The translations under genes and the position numbers were made by a program. From assembly GCA_011524395.1 (NCBI GenBank), contig WTKN01000201.1, forward strand, positions 46,941 through 110,940: a stretch of 64,000 nt of DNA, in the 5' to 3' direction. The DNA is from Moorena sp. SS36440bin_2. GTDB taxonomy: Bacteria; Cyanobacteriota; Cyanobacteriia; Cyanobacteriales; Coleofasciculaceae. Each line of letters starts with the position of its first letter. Within the stretch, counting starts at the first letter, position 1. Positions 10,973 through 20,739 of the stretch are shown here, piece by piece. A model generated the notes under the pieces. The model saw only the letters and a program-made list of their open reading frames with translations. It ran no database searches and had not been told where the DNA came from.

Positions 10973-11025
10973 CCCTCCGGTGCGCTTGACCCATTAAGAA
11001 TTAAATTCTCCACGGGTCGCACCGC
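10973..11025. repeat. Hairpin-forming dispersed repeat, copy 1
   Basis: CTCCGGTGCGCTTGACCCATTAAGAATTAAATTCTCCACGGGTCGCACCGCA; outer stem GGTGCG..GACC/GGGTC..GCACC, inner AGAATT/AATTCT. Confidence 0.8.
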
Positions 11026-11130
11026 AAGGTTTTGCCGTTTCCATAACATTATTGTTTGATAGCGTTGATCATACTTATGAGGTACAGTCAATTTTATTCC
11101 CTCTTTATTCAGGAAGAGGTGATTCCTACT

Positions 11131-11185
11131 CCCTCGGTGCGCTTGACCTAGGCGAATTAAATTCGCCACGGGTCGCACCGCTCCC
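11131..11185. repeat. Hairpin-forming dispersed repeat, copy 2
   Basis: CCCTCGGTGCGCTTGACCTAGGCGAATTAAATTCGCCACGGGTCGCACCGCTCCC; same outer stem, inner stem GGCGAATT/AATTCGCC. Confidence 0.8.
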
Positions 11186-11348
11186 TACAATCAATGACTT
11201 TTTACATCACTCAAGTGATAACTGCTATATATTAGCAGCCACAATAATATTGTGCCTATTTAATGCCTTAATTTAGATTAGAGAAATTACGGATTAAACA
11301 GTACATTCGCTTAAGCTCAACTTCAGTAAATTTACTTAATTTATTAGC

Positions 11349-12815
11349 TTATAACTGACTTTTACCTAACTTTGTCAGCTGATTCGCCAATTTCCCTAGT
11401 AGAGACTGGTAACTAAAAAATTGTTTGGCAGCGATGAGGCGAATACAGACGATATAGAGACTCATAAATAGGAAGGGCTTCAGAATTGTTGGTAAACCTA
11501 GACAACTCACAATTGCTAACAGTACAATCAGAGCAGCTTTAAAGCAAGGAAGTAAAAACTTCATCAATGGCCAACCTAGTGCTCGGCAACCTACCCACCA
11601 CGAGTAGACTGTCCAGACAATTCCTAGCACGAAAGCAACTGCAATTCCCACCCCAATTAGTCCTGCTTGCTGAGCACCAATCATAAAGCTCAAGAAGGCT
11701 ACCGGAGCAATCATAAGGTTAACCTTGGCGTTAATCCCAGTTCTGCCTTTTGCTGCAAGCATATTAATCAGTGAATTATTGATCAGCCTAAAGTAAGCAA
11801 ACACCAGTAACCAAGGAATCACCTGGCAGGCTGGCACCCACTTCTGGCCAAATATCATAGAGATCAGCTGATCGTCTACCAGTAAAAAAAATAAGGCGTA
11901 TAGAGGAGCCCCCAGGAAAGCCATTTGTTCAACCATTGTGACTAGAACACTTTGCTGCTGTTCGTCATTCTCTAACTGGGCGAATGAAGACATTCCTACC
12001 TGATTAATCACCTCACCCATTACAGTGTTAATTGTCTGGGTCAATTGGTAAGCAAAGTTGTAGTATCCCAAATTAGTATTACCCAGCAGTTTACCAATTA
12101 CAAAGTTGTCACCATTGGCATTTACATAAAATCCCAAACTGGAGCCAGTGGCACCAAAACAGAAGGACAAGACTTCTGAGCTAGCTTGTGGATCAATCTG
12201 TAAGCGGAATTTTTGTTCTACATGACGACGACTAATCCAATACTCTATAAACCAAAAAGCCGCATCTCCCACTACAAATGACCAGTAGCTCAAACCGATA
12301 AAGGCGCAACCAGTAGTAGAGACTACTCGCACTAACGAGGCGATTATGGTCGCATGGGCTATTTCCCGATACCTCATCTGTCTAGTGAGTACTCCCTGAT
12401 AAAGAGACTGGATAGAAGCAACCACCAGATTAAAGGCGAACACCATCAGAATCCATACCAGGTCTGGTACACCGAAAAAGTTAGCCGCTAGGGGAGATAT
12501 CGCCACCATTGCCACTGCCAACATCAATCCCCTGGCAATAGCAATTGTGTATGTTGTATTTAAATAACGCTGGTCTTCAATGCCCTTGTAGACAATAAAA
12601 GAGTTGATGGTGCCTTGGGTGAACAAATTCAGGAAAGACCAAAAAATATAGGCAACGCTAATCACCCCAAATTCAGATGGCAACAGCAACCTTGCTAGTA
12701 TTAGATTACTTACCAATACCAGCAGACGTGTCCCGAGGGCTCCGTATGTTGTCCAGAACCCACTTGTGAGTAACGAGCTGAGTTTCATTAGGTTAGCAAG
12801 GTTTGGAAGGGACAA
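11349..12815 (-). CDS. Lipopolysaccharide/oligosaccharide flippase (Wzx/MVF-like)
   Basis: 'GFWTTYGALGTRLLVLVSNLILARLLLPSEFGVISVAYIF' typical of polysaccharide flippases; multi-TM. Confidence 0.88.
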   Translation of the reverse strand: MSLPNLANLMKLSSLLTSGFWTTYGALGTRLLVLVSNLILARLLLPSEFGVISVAYIFWSFLNLFTQGTINSFIVYKGIEDQRYLNTTYTIAIARGLMLAVAMVAISPLAANFFGVPDLVWILMVFAFNLVVASIQSLYQGVLTRQMRYREIAHATIIASLVRVVSTTGCAFIGLSYWSFVVGDAAFWFIEYWISRRHVEQKFRLQIDPQASSEVLSFCFGATGSSLGFYVNANGDNFVIGKLLGNTNLGYYNFAYQLTQTINTVMGEVINQVGMSSFAQLENDEQQQSVLVTMVEQMAFLGAPLYALFFLLVDDQLISMIFGQKWVPACQVIPWLLVFAYFRLINNSLINMLAAKGRTGINAKVNLMIAPVAFLSFMIGAQQAGLIGVGIAVAFVLGIVWTVYSWWVGCRALGWPLMKFLLPCFKAALIVLLAIVSCLGLPTILKPFLFMSLYIVCIRLIAAKQFFSYQSLLGKLANQLTKLGKSQL

Positions 12816-12884
12816 AAGGCTTGCATGAAAAAGCCTTACATCTCAAAGGCAAATGACCAATTACTGATGACTAATACAAAATTT

Positions 12885-13847
12885 TTAGTTGTTTGCTCTG
12901 TATTCTACGGAGCCAAGCGATCGCTTAATCACCAACTTGGCTAGTGGTGCCAGACTTACAGCTACCAGCGTCAGAAGCGATCGCGGATCGCGATAGAAGA
13001 TTGAGCTATTGGCAACTAACGCTTGGTTGATAAAGTGAACAGCTTTAGCTGCATCACCAGCAGTTAGGGATAATCGAGCTAGATAGCGATACATATAGGC
13101 GTAAGCCGTCGGCAATACTTTCTCTACTAATTCTGGAGAGCGTTCATAAGCTGATTTAAGTACCTGTTCATGAGAATGCTGCATTTGTGTTATGTTAAAA
13201 GAGAGTCCAGAAGGACGAACTCGGTAAAAACACAGGACTTTTGGCTCCCGATAAAAACGCCAGCGTCCTGTAGCGGCAATTCTTAACCAGAAATCTATAT
13301 CTTCTGAACTGCGTAACCCTTCGTCAAATTCCCCGACTTCATCCACTAGACAGCTTCGGAATACACCATTAGAACCATGACCAATGAAATTCTTGCACAG
13401 TAGCGCTAGGAGTGGGTCAGACATAACTGGCTTACCACTCAGACGTATTATCGTGGGACTTCCATCATCACGGATTGCTTGTGAGGCACTGTAGACAACC
13501 CCTACCTCTGGTTCACGATCCAGTACAGCCAAATGGTTAGCTAGTTTGTCTGGCTTGTAGACATCATCTGCATCAAGTAGAGCGATGTAGCTAGCACGAG
13601 CATGACGGATGCCATAGTTACGAGCCGATGACAGTCCTCCATTGGACTTGTGCAATAACTGAAAGCGTGAATCTCGCCGACAAAACGGTTTAACCAGTTC
13701 AGCGGTATCATCAGTAGAGCCGTCGTCAACAATCAGGACTTCAAATTCTTGATAAGACTGACGCTCAAGAGAAACTAGCGCTTCCGAAATGTAGGAACGA
13801 ACGTTATAAGCAGGAACGACAACACTGACTTTTGGTGAAGTAATCAT
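12885..13847 (-). CDS. Glycosyltransferase family 2
   Basis: 'VSVVVPAYNVRSYISEALVSLERQSYQEFEVLIVDDGSTDDT', 'ALLDADD'. Confidence 0.92.
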   Translation of the reverse strand: MITSPKVSVVVPAYNVRSYISEALVSLERQSYQEFEVLIVDDGSTDDTAELVKPFCRRDSRFQLLHKSNGGLSSARNYGIRHARASYIALLDADDVYKPDKLANHLAVLDREPEVGVVYSASQAIRDDGSPTIIRLSGKPVMSDPLLALLCKNFIGHGSNGVFRSCLVDEVGEFDEGLRSSEDIDFWLRIAATGRWRFYREPKVLCFYRVRPSGLSFNITQMQHSHEQVLKSAYERSPELVEKVLPTAYAYMYRYLARLSLTAGDAAKAVHFINQALVANSSIFYRDPRSLLTLVAVSLAPLAKLVIKRSLGSVEYRANN

Positions 13848-14482
13848 TCAAAACTCCTATCTCTAATATTTATTTCATTTCTTAAAACTACAAATGATTA
13901 AGTGATGGGGTTAAAAATATATTTTTCAATCTCTCATTACCCAGTCAAATCCTACTGACTTACTTATTTTCGTTAAATTTTACTATCTATAGCAAAACTA
14001 AATATATCATTAAACCCAATGCTAATTTATCATCAAAAAAAATCTTGTTTTTTTTAACTGTTTCCTATTGCCTTTTAACATCAATCATAGTTTCAAATAT
14101 AATTTGAAAATGATATAATTATTAATTTGTTAATTTATAGTCATTTGCTAAATATAAGTAGGTATTTACTTTATGAAAAATACTTGGCTAAATTTAATTA
14201 TAAAATTGACATATTGATGTAAAAAAAACTTACTTACAAAAATAATTAACATAACTCAATTATAGTGTTAAAAGTAAAAAAACAACCGGGAAAAATTCGG
14301 ATTTTTATAGTTACTTTTGATTAAGTATAATCTCTTAATAATCCGTATAATTGCGGTATAAATAATAGACATAAAATACATAATTTGGCTAACTTGTATA
14401 TGAAATTTTATTTTGCTTGGCTCACTTGATAAGGGCGGTAAGGGTCGGATTGCTTTTAGATTTTGCTTTCATCAATCAAGTT

Positions 14483-14579
14483 ATACCAATTCGTAAAATT
14501 ACGGCTAAACATCAATTTGATCTCCCCATCTCGCCATCTCACCATTGGCATCGGTAGTCTAGCTTTGAAGAATTGGTAT
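14483..14579. mobile_element. Candidate MITE-like element (97 bp)
   Basis: Perfect 10-bp terminal inverted repeats ATACCAATTC / GAATTGGTAT in an AT-rich noncoding region. Confidence 0.5.
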
Positions 14580-15298
14580 TAATTGATGACCCACATTCTG
14601 CACTACATTGTGTAATTGTGTAGTTCTAAAAGATTACTAATTTTCAAGATTTTGCCATGGGGCTTACGCCGCCTGAAGGGCTAATCGCAAATCGTTGACT
14701 AATCCTGAGTATTTATACTTATCATAAAAAGCCAGGATCATATGTTAATTTATAAATTAATACATTAATAATTAAAGTCCATTCAAGAATAAACGGTGCT
14801 ACATTAAGAAATGCTAAAAAATACCCCATCCTTGCTCCAACCAGATGGGATAAAAATTTACAAAAATTTACATAGCTATAAAAACTTTGCTTAAACTACT
14901 TATCAGCGAAGGTTTATAACCAAATGGACTGATCAGCAACACGCTGATAGCGGCCGCCAAAAGCTCAGGCTCCAATTCAGTCACCCTGGTTTATCGAGAT
15001 TTGCGGCTATAATGAAACGGTTATGAGGGGGGAGGCCACAGATGAGGAGTGGGTATGAAAAATTTTTTCAAAACTGGCAACTATGCAATTAAAATGCATA
15101 ACACCTTAAATTGCACAACTTAATTGCACAACCCAAGTAGGAGGTTAGTCACCTTAATGTCTATGTTATCATAAAAAGCGAGTATAGGTATCGGTTGCAG
15201 TTTTTGTTTTCAGTGTTGACAGGTTTCTTCTGTTTCATATTGCTAAGCATGCCTCCGAAATTTCTATCTCTACATAAATCAAATTTTGGAGATATTGT

Positions 15299-15601
15299 AT
15301 GTCTGTCTACGTTGGTAACCTTGCACGTGAGGTGACAGAAGAGGATCTGAAATCTGTGTTTGAAGAATATGGCCAAATCAAGCGAATTCACATGCCCACC
15401 GATCGCGAAACAGGTAAATTAAGGGGCTTTGCTTTTGTGGAAATGAACACAGAGGAGGAAGAAGCGAAGGCCATTGAAGAGCTTGATCGAGCTGAATGGA
15501 TGGGGCGTGAGCTCAAAGTAAATAAAGCCAAACCTCGGGAAAAAAGAAACTCATTTGGGGGGAGTCGCGGTAGAGGTGATAGCTTCTCTCGTCGCTACTA
15601 A
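15299..15601 (+). CDS. RRM RNA-binding protein (cyanobacterial Rbp type)
   Basis: RNP2 'MSVYVGNLA' and RNP1 'LRGFAFVEM'; Gly/Arg-rich tail 'GGSRGRGDSFSRRY'. Confidence 0.93.
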   Translation: MSVYVGNLAREVTEEDLKSVFEEYGQIKRIHMPTDRETGKLRGFAFVEMNTEEEEAKAIEELDRAEWMGRELKVNKAKPREKRNSFGGSRGRGDSFSRRY

Positions 15602-16422
15602 GCTCCCTTTGATCTAAATCAAAACCCAATTCTCATGTCTGAGGACAGGGCAGGGGTTCTACCCCTGTCAAGTTCTGCGCTGCGCGTCAGAATTTGGGGA
15701 GTAATCCTGGTAGGGTAAAGCAAACCCGAACTATAGTTGAAACATACTAGTGTGCTTAGGATTGCTGTCTATAAGTGGATTGAAGGCATCTTAAACTCTT
15801 TGATTCAGACAAGTATGAACGTTTAATACCTAGAGTAGGAAAACCCAAATAGGTAGTGTTCAGATCGAGAATCAGACTACTTTTAGTGTGTGAGTTAAGC
15901 AACAATATCGTTAATTCGGTATTGCTGAATCAAGGAATGAATATGAGTGGGGTCGGCATCCTGGCTGCCCGAAAATATTGAGAACGGGCAAGATGCCCAT
16001 TCCAAAAAACTATTCAAATCATTCCATTATTAAGCAACGCCATTAATTCCACGGCTCATAGCTAAAGTCAGTTTTAAGCGATATATTGTAGCAAACTCTG
16101 CAGGCTGAAGCGTGGAAATAAACCATCACAGTTCCCTTGACAAGGAGTAAGGAAAAAATAAGGAGTTTGAGAGCTTGCTTTTGGTAGGCTTAATTTGGAT
16201 TTCCTTGCCATAGACAAGTGCAGCCTATCCAGGTGCAATATTATGATTTTTAACGGACTTGAGATATGAGCCATTCGTTTTAAAAACTGGCCGGATGCCA
16301 ACACCTTCCGTCAGTTGTAGGAGTTTTGTCAGTCAATCAGAGGTTTGCCCTGTCCTGTTCTTATGGGATGAATGATGACTTGTTATTCGACCACGGAAGC
16401 GATCAAAACAGGAGGACATTGA

Positions 16423-16623
16423 ATGACCCAAGTGGTGGTTGGTGAAAATGAGCACTTAGAATCAGCCCTACGTCGATTTAAGCGAAAAGTCTCCCAAGCT
16501 GGCATCTTTGCTGATATGAAAAAGAATCGTCATTTTGAGACATTTGCACAAAAACGCAAACGTAAAGAAATTGCGAGACATCGGGAACGTCGAAGACTCC
16601 GAAACCGTAGAAAACGGTTCTAG
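16423..16623 (+). CDS. rpsU: 30S ribosomal protein S21
   Basis: '[46 protein letters not shown]...'. Confidence 0.95.
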   Translation: MTQVVVGENEHLESALRRFKRKVSQAGIFADMKKNRHFETFAQKRKRKEIARHRERRRLRNRRKRF

Positions 16624-16684
16624 CAGAGTAGATTGCTATATTAATTTTTTAGATCCACTCCGGTAGCATCGTTATTGTAAGGCG

Positions 16685-16778
16685 TGGGTAATAGGTAATA
16701 GGTAATGGGTAATTGGCAATTGTGATTACTCCTTTACCATTACCTATTACCCGTTGCCTATTCCCATTACCCATTATC
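16685..16778. repeat. Heptameric STRR arrays in inverted orientation
   Basis: GGTAATAGGTAATAGGTAATGGGTAATT followed by ACCATTACCTATTACCCGTTGCCTATTCCCATTACCCATTA. Confidence 0.75.
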
Positions 16779-16852
16779 CAAAACAACCTTAGATTATGAA
16801 CACTACAAATAACAAACGACAAAAGTGGACTTGATGTAACCTGATTTTTTGC

Positions 16853-17794
16853 TCAAGTTGTTAATGGCTGAGGATTCTTAGTCAGTAAATTTCGCAACCA
16901 GCGTCGAGTATTGGGAGAGAGTAGCCACATACCGAAGTACAAACCTATATCCATAGGTAGGGGTTTGCCATGGCGAATGGCTTCCCACAGAAGGGGAAAA
17001 AATGCCTTCCACTCACAAGCATTGGCAGCTCTTGAACTTACCTCTGTCAAGATAAAGGATGCGTAAGCACGGGGTGTGACTATGTCTTGTACTTTTTGAA
17101 TCCAGTTTAATGAATTCCGCCATTTAGTAGTGCTACTAATACTAGGACGGTTTTCTCCTAAATACCACACTGACAATGCTTCAGTCACAAACTCAATTCC
17201 TACCTCTTCCAAAGTAGTGGCCCGTAACAGCCAGTCCCAATCGTCGTGATCATCAGCGCTGCTCCTGAAGGGAATTTTTTGCAATAATTCTTTGGATGTA
17301 AGAATAGTTGAAGATTGAATTACTGCTTCTCCCTGGAAGAAGGTATTGCGAATAAACAGATATTCACTCATTGGTTCTGATTTAGAGGGAATTCTTCTCG
17401 GCCAAATCGAATCGTTTTGGGGAGTTCGAGCAATTAGGTAACAGCTGACAATGGGGTATTTGTATTGGGAAGCATTAGCAGCTTCCAGTTGTAGTTCCAG
17501 TTTTTGGGGCATCCATTCGTCATCATCATCTAGATGAGCAATCCATGGGGCTTGAGCTGCAGCAATTCCCGCCCTCCGAGCGGCGGTGCAACCTTGATTG
17601 GTGGGCAGTTCAATCACCCGTAGCCGGGAGTCATCCACTTCTGCGAGTGAGGCACAAGTAGCTTCATTCGGACCATCTATAACAACAATGACTTCAATTT
17701 GACTAAGGGTTTGAGCTAGAGCCCTTTGAACAGCTCGTTTAACTAATTTTGGTCTGCGATAGGTAGGTATTACGACACTAACTAAGGGTTTCAA
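16853..17794 (-). CDS. Glycosyltransferase family 2
   Basis: 'VSVVIPTYRRPKLVKRAVQRALAQTLSQIEVIVVIDG', 'IAHLDDDDEWMPQKLE'. Confidence 0.9.
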   Translation of the reverse strand: MKPLVSVVIPTYRRPKLVKRAVQRALAQTLSQIEVIVVIDGPNEATCASLAEVDDSRLRVIELPTNQGCTAARRAGIAAAQAPWIAHLDDDDEWMPQKLELQLEAANASQYKYPIVSCYLIARTPQNDSIWPRRIPSKSEPMSEYLFIRNTFFQGEAVIQSSTILTSKELLQKIPFRSSADDHDDWDWLLRATTLEEVGIEFVTEALSVWYLGENRPSISSTTKWRNSLNWIQKVQDIVTPRAYASFILTEVSSRAANACEWKAFFPLLWEAIRHGKPLPMDIGLYFGMWLLSPNTRRWLRNLLTKNPQPLTT

Positions 17795-17966
17795 GGTTAT
17801 ATCCTCCTGATGATATGTTCAATTAAAAATTGATGCTGATTATAAATCCTATGATTAGCAAAATTTTGCAAAATAATAACCAATTTTAGGTACTGGTTAA
17901 GCATTGCTCGCAAAATTTTGTGCTTTGGTGGGGTAGGAGTGTAAAAACAACTAAAAATCGTAAGTA

Positions 17967-19949
17967 TTAAAAGGAATAAATATTAGCTAAAAGCCTCTTT
18001 ATATAGCCCTTACGCCAATAGGCTGATTTGAATGAACTGAATAATTTATCAAATCTCAATAGTAGTAGGGGGATATCAGTGGGAGGTTTAGCAATATACC
18101 GTTTATCGTTAATATTTCCAAAACTTTCAGAATGCTCAATATCACCTAATTTTTCTGCTTCATAAAGAGTAGGATTTTTGATAACTCTATACAAAGGTTG
18201 AGTTGCCATTTTTTTGAGGGGCTTAATGAAGGGATAGTTTTGGATATATTTTTGGTATTGACTAATGAATTCTAAAGCACCCTTTTGAATAAGTAAAGCT
18301 TTTTTTCTATCCTGTAAGCTGAGGTCATGTTCATCAAGTACTGGCTTAACCTCTTGTCCTATACAAGCATAATTATGAACACTGCCATGGGGAGCGGCAT
18401 GGATAAACTCCAAAAATGGTAAGCATAGCTTTACTAGATTTTTGTAATATTTAGGCTTGCCTAAATCAATTAGATAACTAGATATATCCATTCCTTGTTT
18501 ACGTTTTTGTTGTGCCTGTATAAGTGTTCCAAAGTAGTATCCCTTGATTTCTATATTTTTTTGATTTTTTTTGAGCATTGTAGATAGAGAATACTGCATT
18601 GTTCCATTCCACCCTATATCTACTATTGCTATTCTTTTTTTATCTAATAAACCAATAGATTTTAGGTAATTTAAAAGATTTATTCGTTCAGAGCATGCTA
18701 ACTGTCTAATTTCACTAGATAGTAATTTATATAATTTATTTAAGTTGATATAATCTTCTTTAGTTTTTACTTCTTGATTACTATCTATAAAACCAGCGCT
18801 TTGAATTTCTTGCCGATATTGGTTAGGATCAATATTAATTCGCTCTAAAAACTGTGAAACTGTTAAGATACTCGTTCCACTCGCTAAAAAATTCATGGCT
18901 ACATCGTTTAATTCAAAGATGCTAGGAATATTGAGAGCTCTTCTTGAGGCATACATATAGTCTGCCCTTGGAGTATTATCTCTATATCCGGCTAGCAGAT
19001 AATAAACCTTATGCATGATATAACCATCACGGGATAAGAAGAAAATTTTGTCTATGCCATCTTTAGTGGTTGCATCTAGCAACCAATTCATAAAACTCAA
19101 AAAAAGGATCCCAACATTCTTAAAACCGAAGTTATACCAAAAATCCTCTTCGTCACTAGTTTGATTATCCTGAGGATCACAATAATACTGATTGATAATG
19201 GTTGCTAGATAAAATGAACTGTTAAGACATTTATTATTGTTAATAAGCTTATGAAATTTTTCTTTGTTAAACCAATAACTATTAATAGCTCTATCTCTTG
19301 ATTTTTCATAAAAATAACTTAATAAGCCATTTCCTTTGGAATTCAAAACATCGGACTTATAATTATCACCAATGTGAAGAATATCTTCTGGATTACATCC
19401 TAGCTGTTTAACAACATATGGATAAATATCTCCCACAAATTTAGTTTAACCTATAGCATAAGACAAAAATAGCTTGTTAATCTGATCATAGTCTGCGGCA
19501 TTAAGAATTTTATTAATCACCGATAGGGGGATATACATATCTGATCTAAAAATAATCTGTTTATGATTTTATCGACAATAGTTATAGAGCAAAAAAATAA
19601 ATTCATTACGTCTGCAAACATTCCCTTCGGTTTCTATTTCAATTTTTTTTAGTATTTGTGCGGTTTGGTCATTAAACCCAAAATCTTATACCAAACACTC
19701 AAATATGTTATCCAAGGTAACTTCTGAAGCCTGTTCTCGTCTCCAGAGTTTTTCCCTAGATTTTTTTTCAGCTTTTTGCCTAAGCTTAGGATAATTTGGT
19801 AATAACTCGGAATGACAATGCTCATACTGTTTTTGAACCAGTGCAAAAACATCGCTTGGCTCTAAAACATTGCGTATAATTGCGGTATCAAAGATATCAA
19901 AGGATACGTATTGGGATGTATTGATGATATTGGCTAGTGTGTGATCCAT
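17967..19949 (-). pseudogene. Decayed HAD-type (glycosyltransferase-associated) gene with several lesions
   Basis: N-part 'VSFDIFDTAIIRN' (19686-19949) and C-part 'ILHIGDNYKSDV' (17967-19436); the intervening 250 bp, translated on the minus strand, gives 'FNDQTAQILKKIEIETEGNVCRRNEFIFLLYNYCR*' then in another frame 'FRSDMYIPLSVINKILNAADYDQINKLFLSYAIG*TKFVGDIYP'. Confidence 0.85.
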
Positions 19950-20108
19950 CTGACCTATCTTGAAATTAAGCTGCTGAAAACCTAATCCAGTTTTGGGTTT
20001 TCCTTGCTATATCTATGTGTTCTTAACTACTCTGATTTTCCTATTCAATGAAAAAGTAAAGATAGATAAGGAGTTAAGGGGACTAGCATTGAAAAGAGTA
20101 ATTAAAAA

Positions 20109-20130
20109 ACGGGCAATAAAAGCATTGCCC
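20109..20130. other. Hairpin GGGCAAT-AAAAGC-ATTGCCC
   Basis: 7-bp perfect inverted repeat, intergenic. Confidence 0.5.
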
Positions 20131-20337
20131 TGGCTAAGTGAGAAATCTCAGACTATCTAATGACAGCATTCCCATTAGTGGAGAAAAAGTAACACTATTA
20201 CTCTCAAGGATAAAAATTATCGATCATGAAAGTAGTGTCTTTGTGGAAACTCTAAAACTCTCTCCCGATCTTGGAAGGTTGGTGAATTACCTCTGTTGTG
20301 CCTATACAATTGGGATACAAACATACACTACATAAGA

Positions 20338-20367
20338 CCCCCAGTTAGCCTACAGCTAAGCTGGGGG
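20338..20367. other. Strong intergenic hairpin CCCCCAGTTAGC-CTACA-GCTAAGCTGGGGG
   Basis: 12-bp stem with one bulge. Confidence 0.65.
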
Positions 20368-20537
20368 AATGCTGCCAAGGTATTCACAGCATTTTGCTTA
20401 TGTCAATAGTGATCAGTGGACCGACACTCTCAAATACCGAAATATACCTGAAAGATACCAAGTTTTTTGTAAACGTCAAGGGTAGCTAATGGATAAGTGA
20501 TACTAAGTTGGGCTCAAAGATAATATCTTCCTCAAAA

Positions 20538-20573
20538 GGTGATGGGGTGATGAGGTGATGGGGTGATGGGATG
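20538..20573. repeat. Heptameric STRR (GGTGATG/GGGTGAT)
   Basis: ggtgatggggtgatgaggtgatggggtgatgggatga. Confidence 0.7.
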
Positions 20574-20739
20574 AAAGTGCTAACTATGAATGCAACTTAG
20601 TATCACTTGGTATGAATCACGATCATGGTGGTCTTGCACCATGACTGAAACAAAATTAATTTTATTAATTTTCTCAGTTATTCTGAGTTTACTGACTATA
20701 ACTCGCTAACAGCTGCAGATCAGGTGCATCCTGATGTTG

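Noticed and set aside
12917-12984. GCGATCGC octamers (HIP1) here and throughout the window
   Set aside because: HIP1 is a well-known abundant cyanobacterial motif; useful as a lineage marker but not novel here.
20138-20335. 65-aa + strand ORF in the intergenic region before the WecG-like gene
   Set aside because: Low-information composition, no motif, next to hairpin/repeat debris; not supported as coding.
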